Part shown: positions 53,707 through 63,293 of the stretch, piece by piece | Position numbering within the stretch: position 1 is the stretch's first letter | Layout of the letters: every line of letters begins with the position of its first letter | DNA from: JAPOXR01 sp965219635 | Lineage (GTDB): Bacteria > Pseudomonadota > Alphaproteobacteria > Rhodobacterales > Rhodobacteraceae | DNA: 64,000 nucleotides | NCBI GenBank assembly: GCA_965219635.1 | Contig: OZ244783.1 | Span: 3,100,001-3,164,000 of the forward strand | Direction: 5' to 3' | Translations under genes and position numbers: made by a program | Notes under the pieces: model-generated | What the model was told of the DNA's origin: nothing | Seen by the model: only the letters and a program-made list of their open reading frames with translations | Database searches by the model: none

Positions 53707-54653
53707 TGCATCAGTTGCGTACAGCATGGCTTGCGGTCCTGTTGATCGGTGCCGGGGCGCCGCTGCATGCCTCCGCTGCATTTCCTGAAACCTTCACTGC
53801 AGTTCATCAGGACTCCTTTGAACGGGACACAGTCAGGATACCGGTTGGCCCGAGCGCCGACGGGCAGGTGCCGATGCGCACGCTTCCAGCAGACGGAGAA
53901 CGCGTTGTCCTGAGGCGGACGGGAGAGTCAGCGACGCTCGACATCATGGCTGCTGTCGGGGCGCATCTTGCCAGGGCGGGCTTCCAGACCCTCTTTACTT
54001 GTGTTGACCGGGATTGCGGCGGTTTCGAGTTTCTTGCAGCAATGGACCTGCCGACCTCCCCGGAAATGTATGTGGATCTGGGAGATTTTCGCTACCTGGC
54101 AGCGGTTCAGGACATGCATGGATCAACGGAACTGATCGGAGTTCTGGTCAGCCGGTCAAGGAATGCCGGTTTCGTTCAGTTGACCGCAGCGCGGGAAACG
54201 ATGAGCCGCCCCGAGTTTCAGACCGCCAGCGCCGCAACTGCTGCGCCGAATGTCCGGCCCGAGGAAGCCCGACCTGTTGAAGAACAACTTCTTGCTGCAG
54301 GCCGCGCTGTGCTGCGGTCTCTGGAATTTGCCTCCGGTTCACTCACTCTGTCCGATGCTGTTTCCGAAGAACTTGCCGAACTTGCAGGATTTCTCGCTGC
54401 AAATCCCGGTTACGCTATAGTCCTTGTCGGTCACACGGATACGACTGGAGACCTCGAGTCCAATCTGGAACTTTCGACGAAGCGGGCTCAAGCGGTCCTG
54501 GCTGAATTGATCTCCGAACATGGCGCCGACCCATCGCAATTGACCGCTGAGGGCATAGGATACTTGTCGCCGCGTTCGACCAATGAAGATGATCAGGGAC
54601 GGGCCCGGAACCGCAGGGTTGAAGCGGTGCTGGTCCGCAAGAGGGAACAGTAG
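53703..54653 (+). CDS. OmpA family outer-membrane/periplasmic protein
   Basis: 316 residues. An N-terminal signal peptide (about 26 residues, ending APLHASA) leads to a domain of unknown function (about 30-190), followed by an OmpA C-terminal peptidoglycan-binding domain (about 200-316) with VLVGHTDTTGDLESNLELST and the NRRVE end. It probably anchors to peptidoglycan. No beta-barrel is evident. Cotranscribed with the AhpD-like gene. Confidence 0.8.
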   Translation: MMHQLRTAWLAVLLIGAGAPLHASAAFPETFTAVHQDSFERDTVRIPVGPSADGQVPMRTLPADGERVVLRRTGESATLDIMAAVGAHLARAGFQTLFTCVDRDCGGFEFLAAMDLPTSPEMYVDLGDFRYLAAVQDMHGSTELIGVLVSRSRNAGFVQLTAARETMSRPEFQTASAATAAPNVRPEEARPVEEQLLAAGRAVLRSLEFASGSLTLSDAVSEELAELAGFLAANPGYAIVLVGHTDTTGDLESNLELSTKRAQAVLAELISEHGADPSQLTAEGIGYLSPRSTNEDDQGRARNRRVEAVLVRKREQ

Positions 54654-54730
54654 GCCGTACTGGCCGTTGCGCACCGGCACCTGTTGCCGAACAGGCGGCA
54701 ACCTGAACGGCCCAGATTTGGAGTTTTCCC

Positions 54731-55153
54731 ATGAGTGACATGAAGACGGTCGAAAATGACGGAAGCGTCGAGGACTTCCTGCAATCTGTCGCCAATGAGC
54801 GCAGAAGGGAAGATGCAATCCGGGTCGTCCGCATGATGGAGGATGTCACGGGCGAGCAACCGCGCATGTGGGGCGACAGCATTATCGGATTCGGGCGCTA
54901 CACCTACCGCCGCTCCGACAAGTCGGAGCACAACTGGATGCTGACCGGCGTTTCGCCAAGGAAGGCTGCCTTGACAGTCTATATCATGCCGGGCTTCAGC
55001 CAGTATGGAAGCCTGCTCGCCAAACTCGGCAAACACCGCCACTCGATGTCCTGCCTGTATCTGACCCGTCTTGCCAATATCGATTTCGATGTGCTGACAG
55101 AACTCGTTCGACAGTCAGTACAGGACATGAGGGCCAAGTACCTGACATCCTGA
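54731..55153 (+). CDS. DUF1801 domain protein
   Basis: 140 residues of the YdhG/YjbR-like DUF1801 family: FLQSVANERRREDAIRVVRM, then MWGDSIIGFGRYTYRR and LTVYIMPGFSQY are typical. Function unknown. It lies 77 bases after the OmpA gene and upstream of the rimP leader. Confidence 0.75.
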   Translation: MSDMKTVENDGSVEDFLQSVANERRREDAIRVVRMMEDVTGEQPRMWGDSIIGFGRYTYRRSDKSEHNWMLTGVSPRKAALTVYIMPGFSQYGSLLAKLGKHRHSMSCLYLTRLANIDFDVLTELVRQSVQDMRAKYLTS

Positions 55154-55232
55154 ATCCTGTACCGGGAAACTTGCCGAACTGCTCCATGGCAACAAGCAGC
55201 GCCGCTATGGCCGAAGCACTCCACAGCCGGAG

Positions 55233-55261
55233 TTGAATTCGTACAGACAGTCCTCTATATG
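55233..55261 (+). promoter_or_regulatory. Promoter of the rimP-nusA-infB leader
   Basis: TTGAAT (55233-55238), a 17-base spacer and TATATG (55256-55261). Start of transcription expected near 55268, about 87 bases before the rimP ATG. Confidence 0.55.
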
Positions 55262-55267
55262 CACTGC

Positions 55268-55341
55268 CCATAGCGGAGGTTCGGTGTCCAAAGCCGAAAC
55301 CCCGGCAGAAAGATGTCAACGGGCCGCGGGCCCGTTTTTTT
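55268..55341 (+). ncRNA. Short leader RNA with stem-loop and terminator before rimP
   Basis: From the predicted start the first ~75 bases contain a stem GGTTCGG/CCGAAACC (one bulged A) around 55278-55302 and then an intrinsic terminator. The layout suggests attenuation of rimP-nusA-infB or a small leader RNA. I do not recognise a described family. Confidence 0.45.
55319..55341 (+). terminator. Intrinsic terminator immediately before rimP
   Basis: ACGGGCC (55319-55325), loop GCG, GGCCCGT (55329-55335), with a run of seven T from 55335. It ends 13 bases before the rimP start codon. Confidence 0.85.
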
Positions 55342-55354
55342 GTGGAGTCCGTTC

Positions 55355-55918
55355 ATGCGCGACCTCGTCGCCTTATCGCAGATCGACCGGAGAATTGCCC
55401 GGATCGTTGAACCAGTGATTGCCCGCATGGGCTATGACCTGGTGCGGCTGCGCTTTGGGGGAGGAAAACGCAAGACCCTGCAGATCATGGCTGAACGGTG
55501 CGGCGGCGGCATGGAAGTTGATGACTGCGCCGAAGTATCACGTGCAGTGTCGTCAGCACTCGATGCCGAGGATCCGATCGCTGAAGGATACACGCTTGAG
55601 GTCTCGTCTCCCGGCATCGACCGGCCCCTGACAAGGCTATCCGACTTCACGGTCTGGTCCGGCCATCTCGCAAAGCTCGAAACCGCTGAACCGGTTGACG
55701 GCCGAAGACGGTTCCGGGGCGCAATTCGGGAAGCCGGCGAAGGCATGATCGGCGTCGAGACACCGGAAGGCCATGTGGAATTGCCGTTCGACGGCCTCTC
55801 TTCGGCCAGGCTGGTCATTACAGACAAGCTGATGCGCGCTGCGGCGGGATCAGAAGACAAGAGAAACAGGACGAGCCCGAAGGTGCCGTCCGGAATCAGC
55901 AACAATTTGGCAGAATAG
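55355..55918 (+). CDS. rimP: Ribosome maturation factor RimP
   Basis: 187 residues. YDLVRLRFGGGKRKTLQIMA, the VDDCAEVSRAVSSALDAED core and YTLEVSSPGIDRPLTRLSDF are RimP signatures. It assists 30S assembly. The ATG at 55355 stands 13 bases behind a strong terminator, with GGAG about 8 bases upstream. nusA follows after 10 bases. Confidence 0.95.
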   Translation: MRDLVALSQIDRRIARIVEPVIARMGYDLVRLRFGGGKRKTLQIMAERCGGGMEVDDCAEVSRAVSSALDAEDPIAEGYTLEVSSPGIDRPLTRLSDFTVWSGHLAKLETAEPVDGRRRFRGAIREAGEGMIGVETPEGHVELPFDGLSSARLVITDKLMRAAAGSEDKRNRTSPKVPSGISNNLAE

Positions 55919-55928
55919 GAAAACACGT

Positions 55929-57560
55929 ATGAGCATTGCATCCGCCAACATGATGGAACTGCTGCAGATCGCCGAGTCTGTCGCTCAGGAAAAGATGATC
56001 GACAACTCGATCGTGATCGAGGCGATCGAGGATGCGCTGGCGAAGGCAGCCCGCATGCACTACGGGCCCGAGCTCGACATTCGGGTGGCACTGGACCAGT
56101 CGACAGGCCACCAGACCTACACGCGTGTGCGCACCGTGGTTGACGAAGTCGAGAACCTTTACACCGAGATGTCCCCGGAGGAGGCGCTCACCTACAAGGA
56201 GGGAGCGACCGTTGGTGACGAAATTTCCGAAATGCTGCCGCACTTCGAGATGGGACGGATAGCCGCACAATCGGCAAAGCAGGTTGTGCTCCAGAAGATC
56301 CGGGAGGCTGAACGGGAGCGCCAGTACAACGAATTCAAGGACCGGGCCGGGTCGATCATCGTGGGCACCGTAAAGCGCGAGGAATACGGCAGTATCATCG
56401 TCGATATCACCCGGGCGGAAGCCATCCTGCGGCGGGATCAGCGGATTGGACGCGAAGGCTACGGCAACGGGGAGAGGCTGCGCGCGTATATCTCCGATGT
56501 GCGGCGCGAAACCCGCGGTCCGCAGATCTTTCTGTCGAGAACAGCCAACGAATTCATGGTCGAACTGTTCCGCAGTGAGGTGCCCGAGATCAATGACGGG
56601 TCAATCGAAATCAGATCGGTTGCCCGGGAGCCGGGATCACGCGCCAAGATTGCGGTGGTTTCCTACGATGCCAGCATCGACCCGGTTGGCGCCTGCGTCG
56701 GAATGCGGGGTTCCCGTGTTCAGGCCGTGGTCAATGAACTTCAGGGTGAGCGCATCGATATCATCCCCTGGACCGACAATCAGGTCGACTTCATTGTGAC
56801 CGCGCTGCAGCCAGCGACCGTGTCGAAGGTGATCCTTGATGATTACGGGGTGCCGAGCATCGTCGTCGTTCCTGACGACCAGTTCTCCCTTGCTGTGGGA
56901 CGCCGGGGACAGAATGTCCGGCTGGCTTGCCGCCTGACCGGCATCGACGTCTCCATTCTCACCGAGACTCAGGAAAAAGAGCAACGCCAGGCGGAATTTG
57001 CCAAGCGGTCCAAGATGATCATGGATGCCATCGACATTGACGAAGTGTTCGCCCATCTCCTGGTTTCGGAAGGATTTGACTCGCCGGATTATCTTGCGAC
57101 ATGCGATCTTGACGAACTCTGCTCACTCGACGGTATCGACCTCGGCATCGCCGAGGAGTTGCGGTCGCGGGCGCTCCGCGTCGTCACCGCCGAATCAGAG
57201 GAAGCGATCGAGAGTGCGCGCGAGCATGGCCTCAAGGATGATCTGGCCGAGTTTCCCGGCCTTTCGCCCAAAATGCTTTTCGCTCTGGCCAAGAACGGGA
57301 TCGTGTCCATCGAAGACCTCGCCTATTGCGAGGACTGGGAACTCGCCGGAGGTTCGACAGCCGCATTTGGCAGGCGGCAGGTGGAAACCGGAATTCTCCA
57401 GCCGTTCGATGTGTCTCTGGAAGAAGCTGGAAATCTGATCATGCAGGCCCGGGTTGCCGCAGGCATTCTGGATGAGGCCGACCTGTTGGTTGAGGAAGAG
57501 GAAGTGGTGGTTGAAGAGGCCGAGCCTGGCACCGAAACTGCGGAAGCTGCCCTTGGGTAG
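55929..57560 (+). CDS. nusA: Transcription termination/antitermination factor NusA
   Basis: 543 residues. N-terminal polymerase-binding domain, S1 domain (FKDRAGSIIVGTVKREEYGS region), KH1/KH2 with DPVGACVGMRGSRVQAVVNE and FSLAVGRRGQNVRLACRLTG, and two C-terminal repeats. Acidic end. It modulates pausing and termination, and in this operon could feed back on the leader terminator. Confidence 0.97.
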   Translation: MSIASANMMELLQIAESVAQEKMIDNSIVIEAIEDALAKAARMHYGPELDIRVALDQSTGHQTYTRVRTVVDEVENLYTEMSPEEALTYKEGATVGDEISEMLPHFEMGRIAAQSAKQVVLQKIREAERERQYNEFKDRAGSIIVGTVKREEYGSIIVDITRAEAILRRDQRIGREGYGNGERLRAYISDVRRETRGPQIFLSRTANEFMVELFRSEVPEINDGSIEIRSVAREPGSRAKIAVVSYDASIDPVGACVGMRGSRVQAVVNELQGERIDIIPWTDNQVDFIVTALQPATVSKVILDDYGVPSIVVVPDDQFSLAVGRRGQNVRLACRLTGIDVSILTETQEKEQRQAEFAKRSKMIMDAIDIDEVFAHLLVSEGFDSPDYLATCDLDELCSLDGIDLGIAEELRSRALRVVTAESEEAIESAREHGLKDDLAEFPGLSPKMLFALAKNGIVSIEDLAYCEDWELAGGSTAAFGRRQVETGILQPFDVSLEEAGNLIMQARVAAGILDEADLLVEEEEVVVEEAEPGTETAEAALG

Positions 57561-58161
57561 GGGCGGAAAGAAACACCGGCCGCCGATTCCGGTCAGAACC
57601 TGCCTGGCATCCGGCCAGAAGCTGACGCAACCTGAAATGCTGCGGTTCGTCCTCAGCCCCGAAGATGTGGTCACTCCGGATATGGATCGCAAATTGCCCG
57701 GCAGGGGATACTGGATCAAGTCCGGGCGCGCCGAATTGGAAAGAGCCTGCGCTCGCAATCTCTTTGCGAGATCGGCAAGGCGGCAGGTCCAGGTGCCGGA
57801 CGACCTGTTCGAACAGGTAGAGTCGTCGCTGGTACGGCGGATTTCAAACCTGCTCTCGCTTGCCAGGAAATCCGGCGAAGTGGTTGCCGGATATGAGCGC
57901 GTTCTCGAAGAATTGCGGAAGGGGTCGGTCGGACTTCTGCTTCAGGCGTCGGACGGTTCACCCCGTCAGGCCGGCAAACTCGCCGGGCGGGCGCGCCGTG
58001 TCGAAAATTCCCATTGCCTTACGGCCACTGAATTAGGTATAGCGCTCCGGCGGCAGAAGGTTATACATGCTGCCGTCAAGGCTGGTGGGCTGTCGGAACG
58101 TGTGCGGGTTGAGTCCCGCCGACTTTCCGGCGTCCGCAATTGCCTTGGTGCCACGGATTGA
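57553..58161 (+). CDS. YlxR-L7Ae fusion RNA-binding protein
   Basis: About 202 residues. The N-terminal DUF448/YlxR part has PVRTCLASGQ and GRGYWIKSGRAELERA; the C-terminal L7Ae/L30e-like part has LSLARKSGEVVAGYERVLEE and ends in a basic region. TTG at 57553 overlaps the nusA stop. Both domains bind RNA; the conserved place between nusA and infB is normal for alphaproteobacteria. Confidence 0.85.
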   Translation: MGRGGKKHRPPIPVRTCLASGQKLTQPEMLRFVLSPEDVVTPDMDRKLPGRGYWIKSGRAELERACARNLFARSARRQVQVPDDLFEQVESSLVRRISNLLSLARKSGEVVAGYERVLEELRKGSVGLLLQASDGSPRQAGKLAGRARRVENSHCLTATELGIALRRQKVIHAAVKAGGLSERVRVESRRLSGVRNCLGATD

Positions 58162-58213
58162 TTTGGCGATGGTGTGGATCATGTAAGAATTCAGACTGAA
58201 AGGATGGACCGGA

Positions 58214-60664
58214 ATGCACAATAATACCCTTAGTCTGAATCCCACCACCAAGAAGACGGGCGCTACACTTCAAAAACCCGTCATCACAAAGCTCCGGCAA
58301 AAGGAGGTCGTGGTCACCGCCACACCGGCCAAGCGGTTTACACCGCAGAAGCCGCCGCGACCGAAGGCAACCCCTGCAAGAGAAACGCAGCCGGCTACCG
58401 AGCTGAAGGAACAGAACGCCGCCCTCGAGCGCCGCCGCACCCAGGCGGTCCTGGAGGCTCAGGTTCGGGAGCGGGCGGAGTCTGAAAAACGTCGGCTGGA
58501 TGCCATTCGTCAGGAGGAGGAAGCGAAACAGCGCGCAGAAGCGGAGGCTCAGGCTGCGAAGGAAACAGAAGCCCTTGCCAAGGACGAAGAGCCTGTTGCT
58601 GTTCCGGTAGAGCCGGAAACGGTTGCCCAGACAAAAGCGGAGCCTCAACAGCGCAAGCAGCCGGCCGCTCAGAAGCCTTCAGCAAGAAAGCCCGAACGGA
58701 AGCGCGGCCGCGAAGCCGACGCTGCGGAGCAGCGTCATCCGGTCAGGTCATTCGAGGACAGGCGAAGCCGCGGCAAGCTGACACTGAACCGTGCTCTCGA
58801 CGAGGACGATATCCAGCAACGCTCTCATGCCGCGTTGAAGAGAAGCCGGGAAAACCGCAAACGCAAGGCGACAGTTACCGAACAGGTCTACGAGAAGATC
58901 GTCAGGGACGTTCAGCTTCCGGAGGCAATTGTTGTCCAGGAATTGGCGAAGCGCATGGGCGAGCGTGTAACAGACGTGGTCAAGTGCCTGCTCCGGAACG
59001 GAGTAGTGGTGCCCCAGAATTCTACGATCGACGCCGATACAGCCGAATTGATCATTGAGGAGTTCGGGCACAGGGCCGTTCGCGTTTCGGATGCAGATGT
59101 CGAGGATGTTATCGAGACTTTGGATGATCGCCCCGAAGACGAGTTGCCCCGGCCGCCGGTCGTGTCGGTCATGGGCCATGTCGACCACGGAAAGACATCG
59201 CTGCTTGATGCGATCAGAAACACAAAGGTCGTCGAAGGCGAAGCAGGCGGAATTACGCAGCACATTGGCGCATATCAGGTTGAAGTCACTGACGGCCGCA
59301 AGGTCACCTTCCTTGACACACCCGGGCACGCGGCCTTTACATCAATGCGCGCCAGGGGCGCCCAGGTTACGGATATAGTCGTGCTTGTCGTTGCCGCGGA
59401 TGACTCCGTCATGCCGCAGACCGTAGAAGCGATCAATCATGCCAAAGCGGCCTCCGTTCCCCTCATCGTTGCCATCAACAAGTGCGATACTAAGGGCGCC
59501 GACCCTGACAAGGTGCGGAACGAACTTCTGCGCCATGGCATTGTCGTTGAGAAGAAGTCCGGCGACGTGCTTGATGTGGAAGTATCGGCGATGACCGGGC
59601 AAGGCATCCAGGATCTGCTCGACGCTATTGCGCTTCAGGCGGAAGTGCTTGAATTGAAGTCAAACCCGAACAGGGTCGCTGATGGCGCAGTCATTGAGGC
59701 GAAGCAGACTACCGGCATGGGCTCGGTCGCCACGGTACTTGTACGGCGGGGAACCTTGATGATTGGCGACTTCTTTGTGGTCGGCGAACAGTACGGAAAA
59801 GTCCGGGCAATGTTTGATGAGGACAAGCAACCCGTGAAAGTTGTCGGCCCCTCCTCGCCGGTCGAGATTCTGGGTCTCAAGGGAACGCCGCAGGCCGGCG
59901 ATGTCCTCAATGTTGTCGAAAACGAGAGCCAGGCCCGTGAAATCTCGGCATACCGTCAATCCCTTGCCAAGAAGCGGCGAACGGCCGCCGGAGCCGTTGC
60001 CTCGCTTGAGCAGATTCAGCGTATCCGGGAAGGCAAGGCCGAGGTCGCAGCGGAGGAACTCCGTCTTGTCGTGAAGACTGATGTTCAGGGGTCGGCCGAG
60101 GCGATCGTCCAGGCTGTCGAGAAGATTGGCAATGAAGAGGTCCGCGTAAGGGTCCTCCATGCCGGTGTGGGTGCGATATCCGAGACCGATATCAGCCTTG
60201 CCGAAGCGTCAAGCGCCATCGTGATCGGTTTCAATGTGCGCCCCGATGCGCCCGGTCAGGCCATGGCGCTGCGCAAGGGCATCGAGGTCAGGGACTACCG
60301 GATCATCTATGACCTGATCAACGATATCAGAGGTCTGGCTTCCAATATGCTACAAGCCGATGTGAAGGAAACGAGAATCGGCCTGGCGGAGGTTCTGGAA
60401 ACCTTCAGGATCACCGGAGTCGGAACCGTGGCCGGCTGCAGGGTCACGGACGGATCCGTGCGGAAATCCGCCGGTGTCAGGCTGCTGCGCGATAGCATCA
60501 TCGTGCATGAAGGCCGGTTGAAGACGCTGAAGCGCTTCAAGGACGAGGTGCCGGAAGTGTTCGGTGGCCAGGAATGCGGCATGGCCATCGAGAATTACGG
60601 CGACGTAAAACCGGGCGACCGGATAGAGATATTTGAACGTCAGGAGATCCAGCGGTCTCTCTGA
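58214..60664 (+). CDS. infB: Translation initiation factor IF-2
   Basis: 816 residues. A long basic/Ala-Glu-rich N-terminal extension (about 1-230), then the GTPase: G1 GHVDHGKTS from about 321, G3 DTPGHAAF, G4 NKCD. The C-terminal domains that hold fMet-tRNA are complete. Start ATG 58214 is 7 bases after an AAGGA. End of the rimP operon, followed by a hairpin at 60693-60723. Confidence 0.97.
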   Translation: MHNNTLSLNPTTKKTGATLQKPVITKLRQKEVVVTATPAKRFTPQKPPRPKATPARETQPATELKEQNAALERRRTQAVLEAQVRERAESEKRRLDAIRQEEEAKQRAEAEAQAAKETEALAKDEEPVAVPVEPETVAQTKAEPQQRKQPAAQKPSARKPERKRGREADAAEQRHPVRSFEDRRSRGKLTLNRALDEDDIQQRSHAALKRSRENRKRKATVTEQVYEKIVRDVQLPEAIVVQELAKRMGERVTDVVKCLLRNGVVVPQNSTIDADTAELIIEEFGHRAVRVSDADVEDVIETLDDRPEDELPRPPVVSVMGHVDHGKTSLLDAIRNTKVVEGEAGGITQHIGAYQVEVTDGRKVTFLDTPGHAAFTSMRARGAQVTDIVVLVVAADDSVMPQTVEAINHAKAASVPLIVAINKCDTKGADPDKVRNELLRHGIVVEKKSGDVLDVEVSAMTGQGIQDLLDAIALQAEVLELKSNPNRVADGAVIEAKQTTGMGSVATVLVRRGTLMIGDFFVVGEQYGKVRAMFDEDKQPVKVVGPSSPVEILGLKGTPQAGDVLNVVENESQAREISAYRQSLAKKRRTAAGAVASLEQIQRIREGKAEVAAEELRLVVKTDVQGSAEAIVQAVEKIGNEEVRVRVLHAGVGAISETDISLAEASSAIVIGFNVRPDAPGQAMALRKGIEVRDYRIIYDLINDIRGLASNMLQADVKETRIGLAEVLETFRITGVGTVAGCRVTDGSVRKSAGVRLLRDSIIVHEGRLKTLKRFKDEVPEVFGGQECGMAIENYGDVKPGDRIEIFERQEIQRSL

Positions 60665-60692
60665 CGCCTTAGCCAAACAGCCTCATCGGCCC

Positions 60693-60723
60693 TTCAGGTC
60701 CGGGAGCCATCCCCGGGCCTGAA
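60693..60723 (+). terminator. Hairpin downstream of infB
   Basis: TTCAGGTCCGGG (60693-60704) pairs with CCCGGGCCTGAA (60712-60723), 12 bp with one G-U, loop of 7. No U-run. Confidence 0.55.
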
Positions 60724-60812
60724 CGCCGCGAGAGTTGCGACAAACACTGACTGCGAAGGAGGCAGCCCGACTGAAGCACCGCTCACCTATAAAGCTCACC
60801 ACCGGAAACTGG

Positions 60813-61634
60813 ATGCCGATTGCGGCTGCAAATGGTGAAGAGCGCCGGATTTGTGCCATCGGTGATGTGCACGGATGTTCATTGCAACTTTCAGCGCTTC
60901 TGGACTGCCTCGAAGCAGGATCGCAAGAAGGAAGGGAGGAGATCCTGGTCTTCCTTGGCGACCTGCATGACCGCGGCCCGGACGGGTTGGGCTGTCTCGA
61001 TCTTGCAATCGGAGCTGCCGAACGCAAGTTTTCGCAGGTCATTGGACTCATGGGCAATCACGAGCAAATGCTCCGGTTGACCATCGACAACCCGGGCCCC
61101 GACGATCTGGAACTGTGGTATCTTAACGGCGGGCACGCCGTCCTCCTGCAACTGGCGGAGCAGGGTTTCATACCTGCAAACCCGGAGGAGTCCGATGCCT
61201 GGTCAGGCGGCTGGCTAGCCGACGCGCTTGGTCCCCGCCGCATGGACTGGCTCGAAGCGCTCACTTCGCATGTCCGTTTCGGCGACCTTCTATTCGTTCA
61301 CGCCGGAATCAACCATAGTCAATCGCTCGAACAGCATTTTGCCCAGCCTTGGTATGAAATCGGCTCCGAGTTGCATTGGGCATGGATTCGAGAGGAATTT
61401 CTCTTCCGGCCTGTGTCAATTCCAGGTGTGGTCGTTGTTCATGGACATACCATGGTGCGCTACAGTCCGCCTGACTTCTTGGACGACAGGATCTTGCTTC
61501 CCCATCTCGAACGGGGCGGCAGGATCAACCTAGACAGCGGGAGTCACGTTTCCGGGTGCGTGGCGGCAGCCGAGTTCACTGGCGGCTCGTGGCGAATTGT
61601 CGTGGCGTCCGGTCCACCGGCAGATGAACTGTAG
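60813..61634 (+). CDS. Metallophosphoesterase (PPP-type serine/threonine phosphatase-like)
   Basis: 273 residues from ATG 60813; a TTG at 60735 would add 26. All calcineurin-like motifs are visible: GDVHG, GDLHDRG, GNHE and, later, VVVVHGHTMV. It probably hydrolyses a phosphoprotein or dinucleoside polyphosphate; the Asp/His metal ligands are intact. Isolated gene, convergent with Smr. Confidence 0.82.
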   Translation: MPIAAANGEERRICAIGDVHGCSLQLSALLDCLEAGSQEGREEILVFLGDLHDRGPDGLGCLDLAIGAAERKFSQVIGLMGNHEQMLRLTIDNPGPDDLELWYLNGGHAVLLQLAEQGFIPANPEESDAWSGGWLADALGPRRMDWLEALTSHVRFGDLLFVHAGINHSQSLEQHFAQPWYEIGSELHWAWIREEFLFRPVSIPGVVVVHGHTMVRYSPPDFLDDRILLPHLERGGRINLDSGSHVSGCVAAAEFTGGSWRIVVASGPPADEL

Positions 61635-61645
61635 CGGCCCCGGAT

Positions 61646-62455
61646 TCAGTACACATTCCGGGCCTCGGGGAGGCGCCTTGTCCTTCGCCGTTTCAGAAAG
61701 ACATAGTAGGCGCCCTCGCCGCCATGAGCCACATGCGCCGGGCAAAAATGCTGCACGATTTCCGCCAGTGGCGGCCGCTGCAACCACTCGGGCAAGCTTC
61801 GCCTCAGCACACCGGGCTCCTCTTCATGCCAGGCAACGGGCTGGCCTCGGCCTTTACCTGTAACAACCAGTGCCAGACGGACACCGTCATGATGGCATCC
61901 CTGCAAGAACCGCTTAAGGACGCCGTAGGCCTGCTTGCGGTCCATCCCGTGCAGATCGGTCTTCCTGCCGGGTTCCAGCCTGCCGGCCTTCAGGCGCCGC
62001 TCGATCTTGCGGTCGACATTCTTGCGGTCGACATTACCGTTCGCAACTTCAATGCGCCTGCCATGCCGCCCCCCGTGACGCTTTTCGGGATCGGCACGGA
62101 CCAATGCACCGATCTCGAGGTTTTTCAGGTGGGCGGTGGTAGCGCGTGGCGCAGTTGGCATGGCAGTCTGGCCTGCCTTTACCGGAATCGGTTCCTCAGA
62201 TGTCACATTCGGAACTGCCTGCATCGGAAGGTCCGGCGGCATCGGGGTCCCGGTAAATTCCGCCCAGAGCCGCAGTTCCTCCCTGTCGGGATACCGGACA
62301 CTCCCTGCTTTTCGGACAGTCTCCCTTGACCTCTTGGATGGCCGGGAACTCTCTGATGCCTTGCGTTCGGCTGGTGCGTCTTTTTCGTCACCTGCGAACT
62401 GGCGCCAATCGCTGATCTCTCCCGGTGTGGGCCTGCGTCCCTGCTGCCGCCGCAT
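61646..62455 (-). CDS. Smr/MutS2-C domain protein
   Basis: 269 residues from ATG 62455 (TTG 62515 possible). A basic linker precedes the Smr domain near the C-terminus: TDLHGMDRKQAYGVLKRFLQ, VVTGKGRGQP and the VLRRSLPEWLQRPPLAEIVQ end. Smr domains nick or bind nucleic acid. In many relatives an MltA lytic transglycosylase gene lies between timA and smr; here they are adjacent. Confidence 0.82.
   Translation of the reverse strand: MRRQQGRRPTPGEISDWRQFAGDEKDAPAERKASESSRPSKRSRETVRKAGSVRYPDREELRLWAEFTGTPMPPDLPMQAVPNVTSEEPIPVKAGQTAMPTAPRATTAHLKNLEIGALVRADPEKRHGGRHGRRIEVANGNVDRKNVDRKIERRLKAGRLEPGRKTDLHGMDRKQAYGVLKRFLQGCHHDGVRLALVVTGKGRGQPVAWHEEEPGVLRRSLPEWLQRPPLAEIVQHFCPAHVAHGGEGAYYVFLKRRRTRRLPEARNVY
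62006..62035 (-). repeat. 15-bp perfect tandem repeat within the smr gene
   Basis: CTTGCGGTCGACATT occurs twice in direct succession (62006-62020, 62021-62035), encoding a duplicated NVDRK pentapeptide in the linker before the Smr domain. Being in frame, it keeps the protein intact. Confidence 0.85.
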
Positions 62456-62519
62456 GACAGATAGCTCTTCGATTTCCTGAAGATTAACGCCAGGCGCGGT
62501 GGCCAACCACGCCAATCCG

Positions 62520-63182
62520 TTAGCCAGTTGCCACCAGAACCCAGTTCGGGTCTCTGCTGCCCATGTTGCGGGCGAATGTCCAGCTGTCGCGCTGGCGCCT
62601 CACAGTATCCGGGTCGCCCTCGATGACCTCACCATCTGCGTCGGTCACATATGACACCACCTCGCCTACAAAACGCATGCAGATCTCGGCACGGGATTCC
62701 GGCTGATCGAATTCGGCGCTTTCCAGTTTCGCTTCATGCAAGCCGACAAACCTGGCTTCGCAGCGGTGCCCCTCGCTCGCTCGCGCATCAATGGTCTCGC
62801 GGAATGAGTCATAAACCTCCTCCGACAGGAAGGGCTCAATGTCATCGATCTCGCCTCGCGCAAAGCCAATGAGGATCATCTCGTATGCGGCCCGGGCGCC
62901 TGTAATGAATTCATCAATGCTGAATTCAGGCTCCACCCGCTTCATCGCGATCAGGGCGTCTGCTGTGCCCGAGTCCGAACCCGCGTGCTCGATAATCTCG
63001 TCATCGACCTCTTCAACATCCTCCTCCTGATCCCGGCGGATTGGCGTGACATTGGTTGGTTGAGACATTCGGCGCCTCGGATTCTCAAACCCGTCGCGGG
63101 AGCCAAGTGTGTTGCGGAGCCTGACGATCAGATAGATGGCGATGGCTGCCAACGCGATAAGTTGCAGTAAGGAACTGCCCAT
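62520..63182 (-). CDS. TimA/Tim44-domain membrane-associated protein
   Basis: 220 residues. One N-terminal helix (LLQLIALAAIAIYLIVRL), an acidic linker, then a Tim44-like domain (about 95-218) containing FITGARAAYEMILIGFARGE. In alphaproteobacteria this protein is an envelope-associated adaptor. ATG at 63182 starts just before the helix; upstream TTG 63203 is less likely. It is divergent from fxsA. Confidence 0.82.
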   Translation of the reverse strand: MGSSLLQLIALAAIAIYLIVRLRNTLGSRDGFENPRRRMSQPTNVTPIRRDQEEDVEEVDDEIIEHAGSDSGTADALIAMKRVEPEFSIDEFITGARAAYEMILIGFARGEIDDIEPFLSEEVYDSFRETIDARASEGHRCEARFVGLHEAKLESAEFDQPESRAEICMRFVGEVVSYVTDADGEVIEGDPDTVRRQRDSWTFARNMGSRDPNWVLVATG

Positions 63183-63293
63183 TTTCCGGAATTCCCTTTC
63201 CAAGCCACCTTTTGCAGCGGGGCTACCTGACCTATCTAGGGCATAGACCCGGCCTTGTCCACAAGGCGGGCGTTGTCAGGGAAACAATTGATA

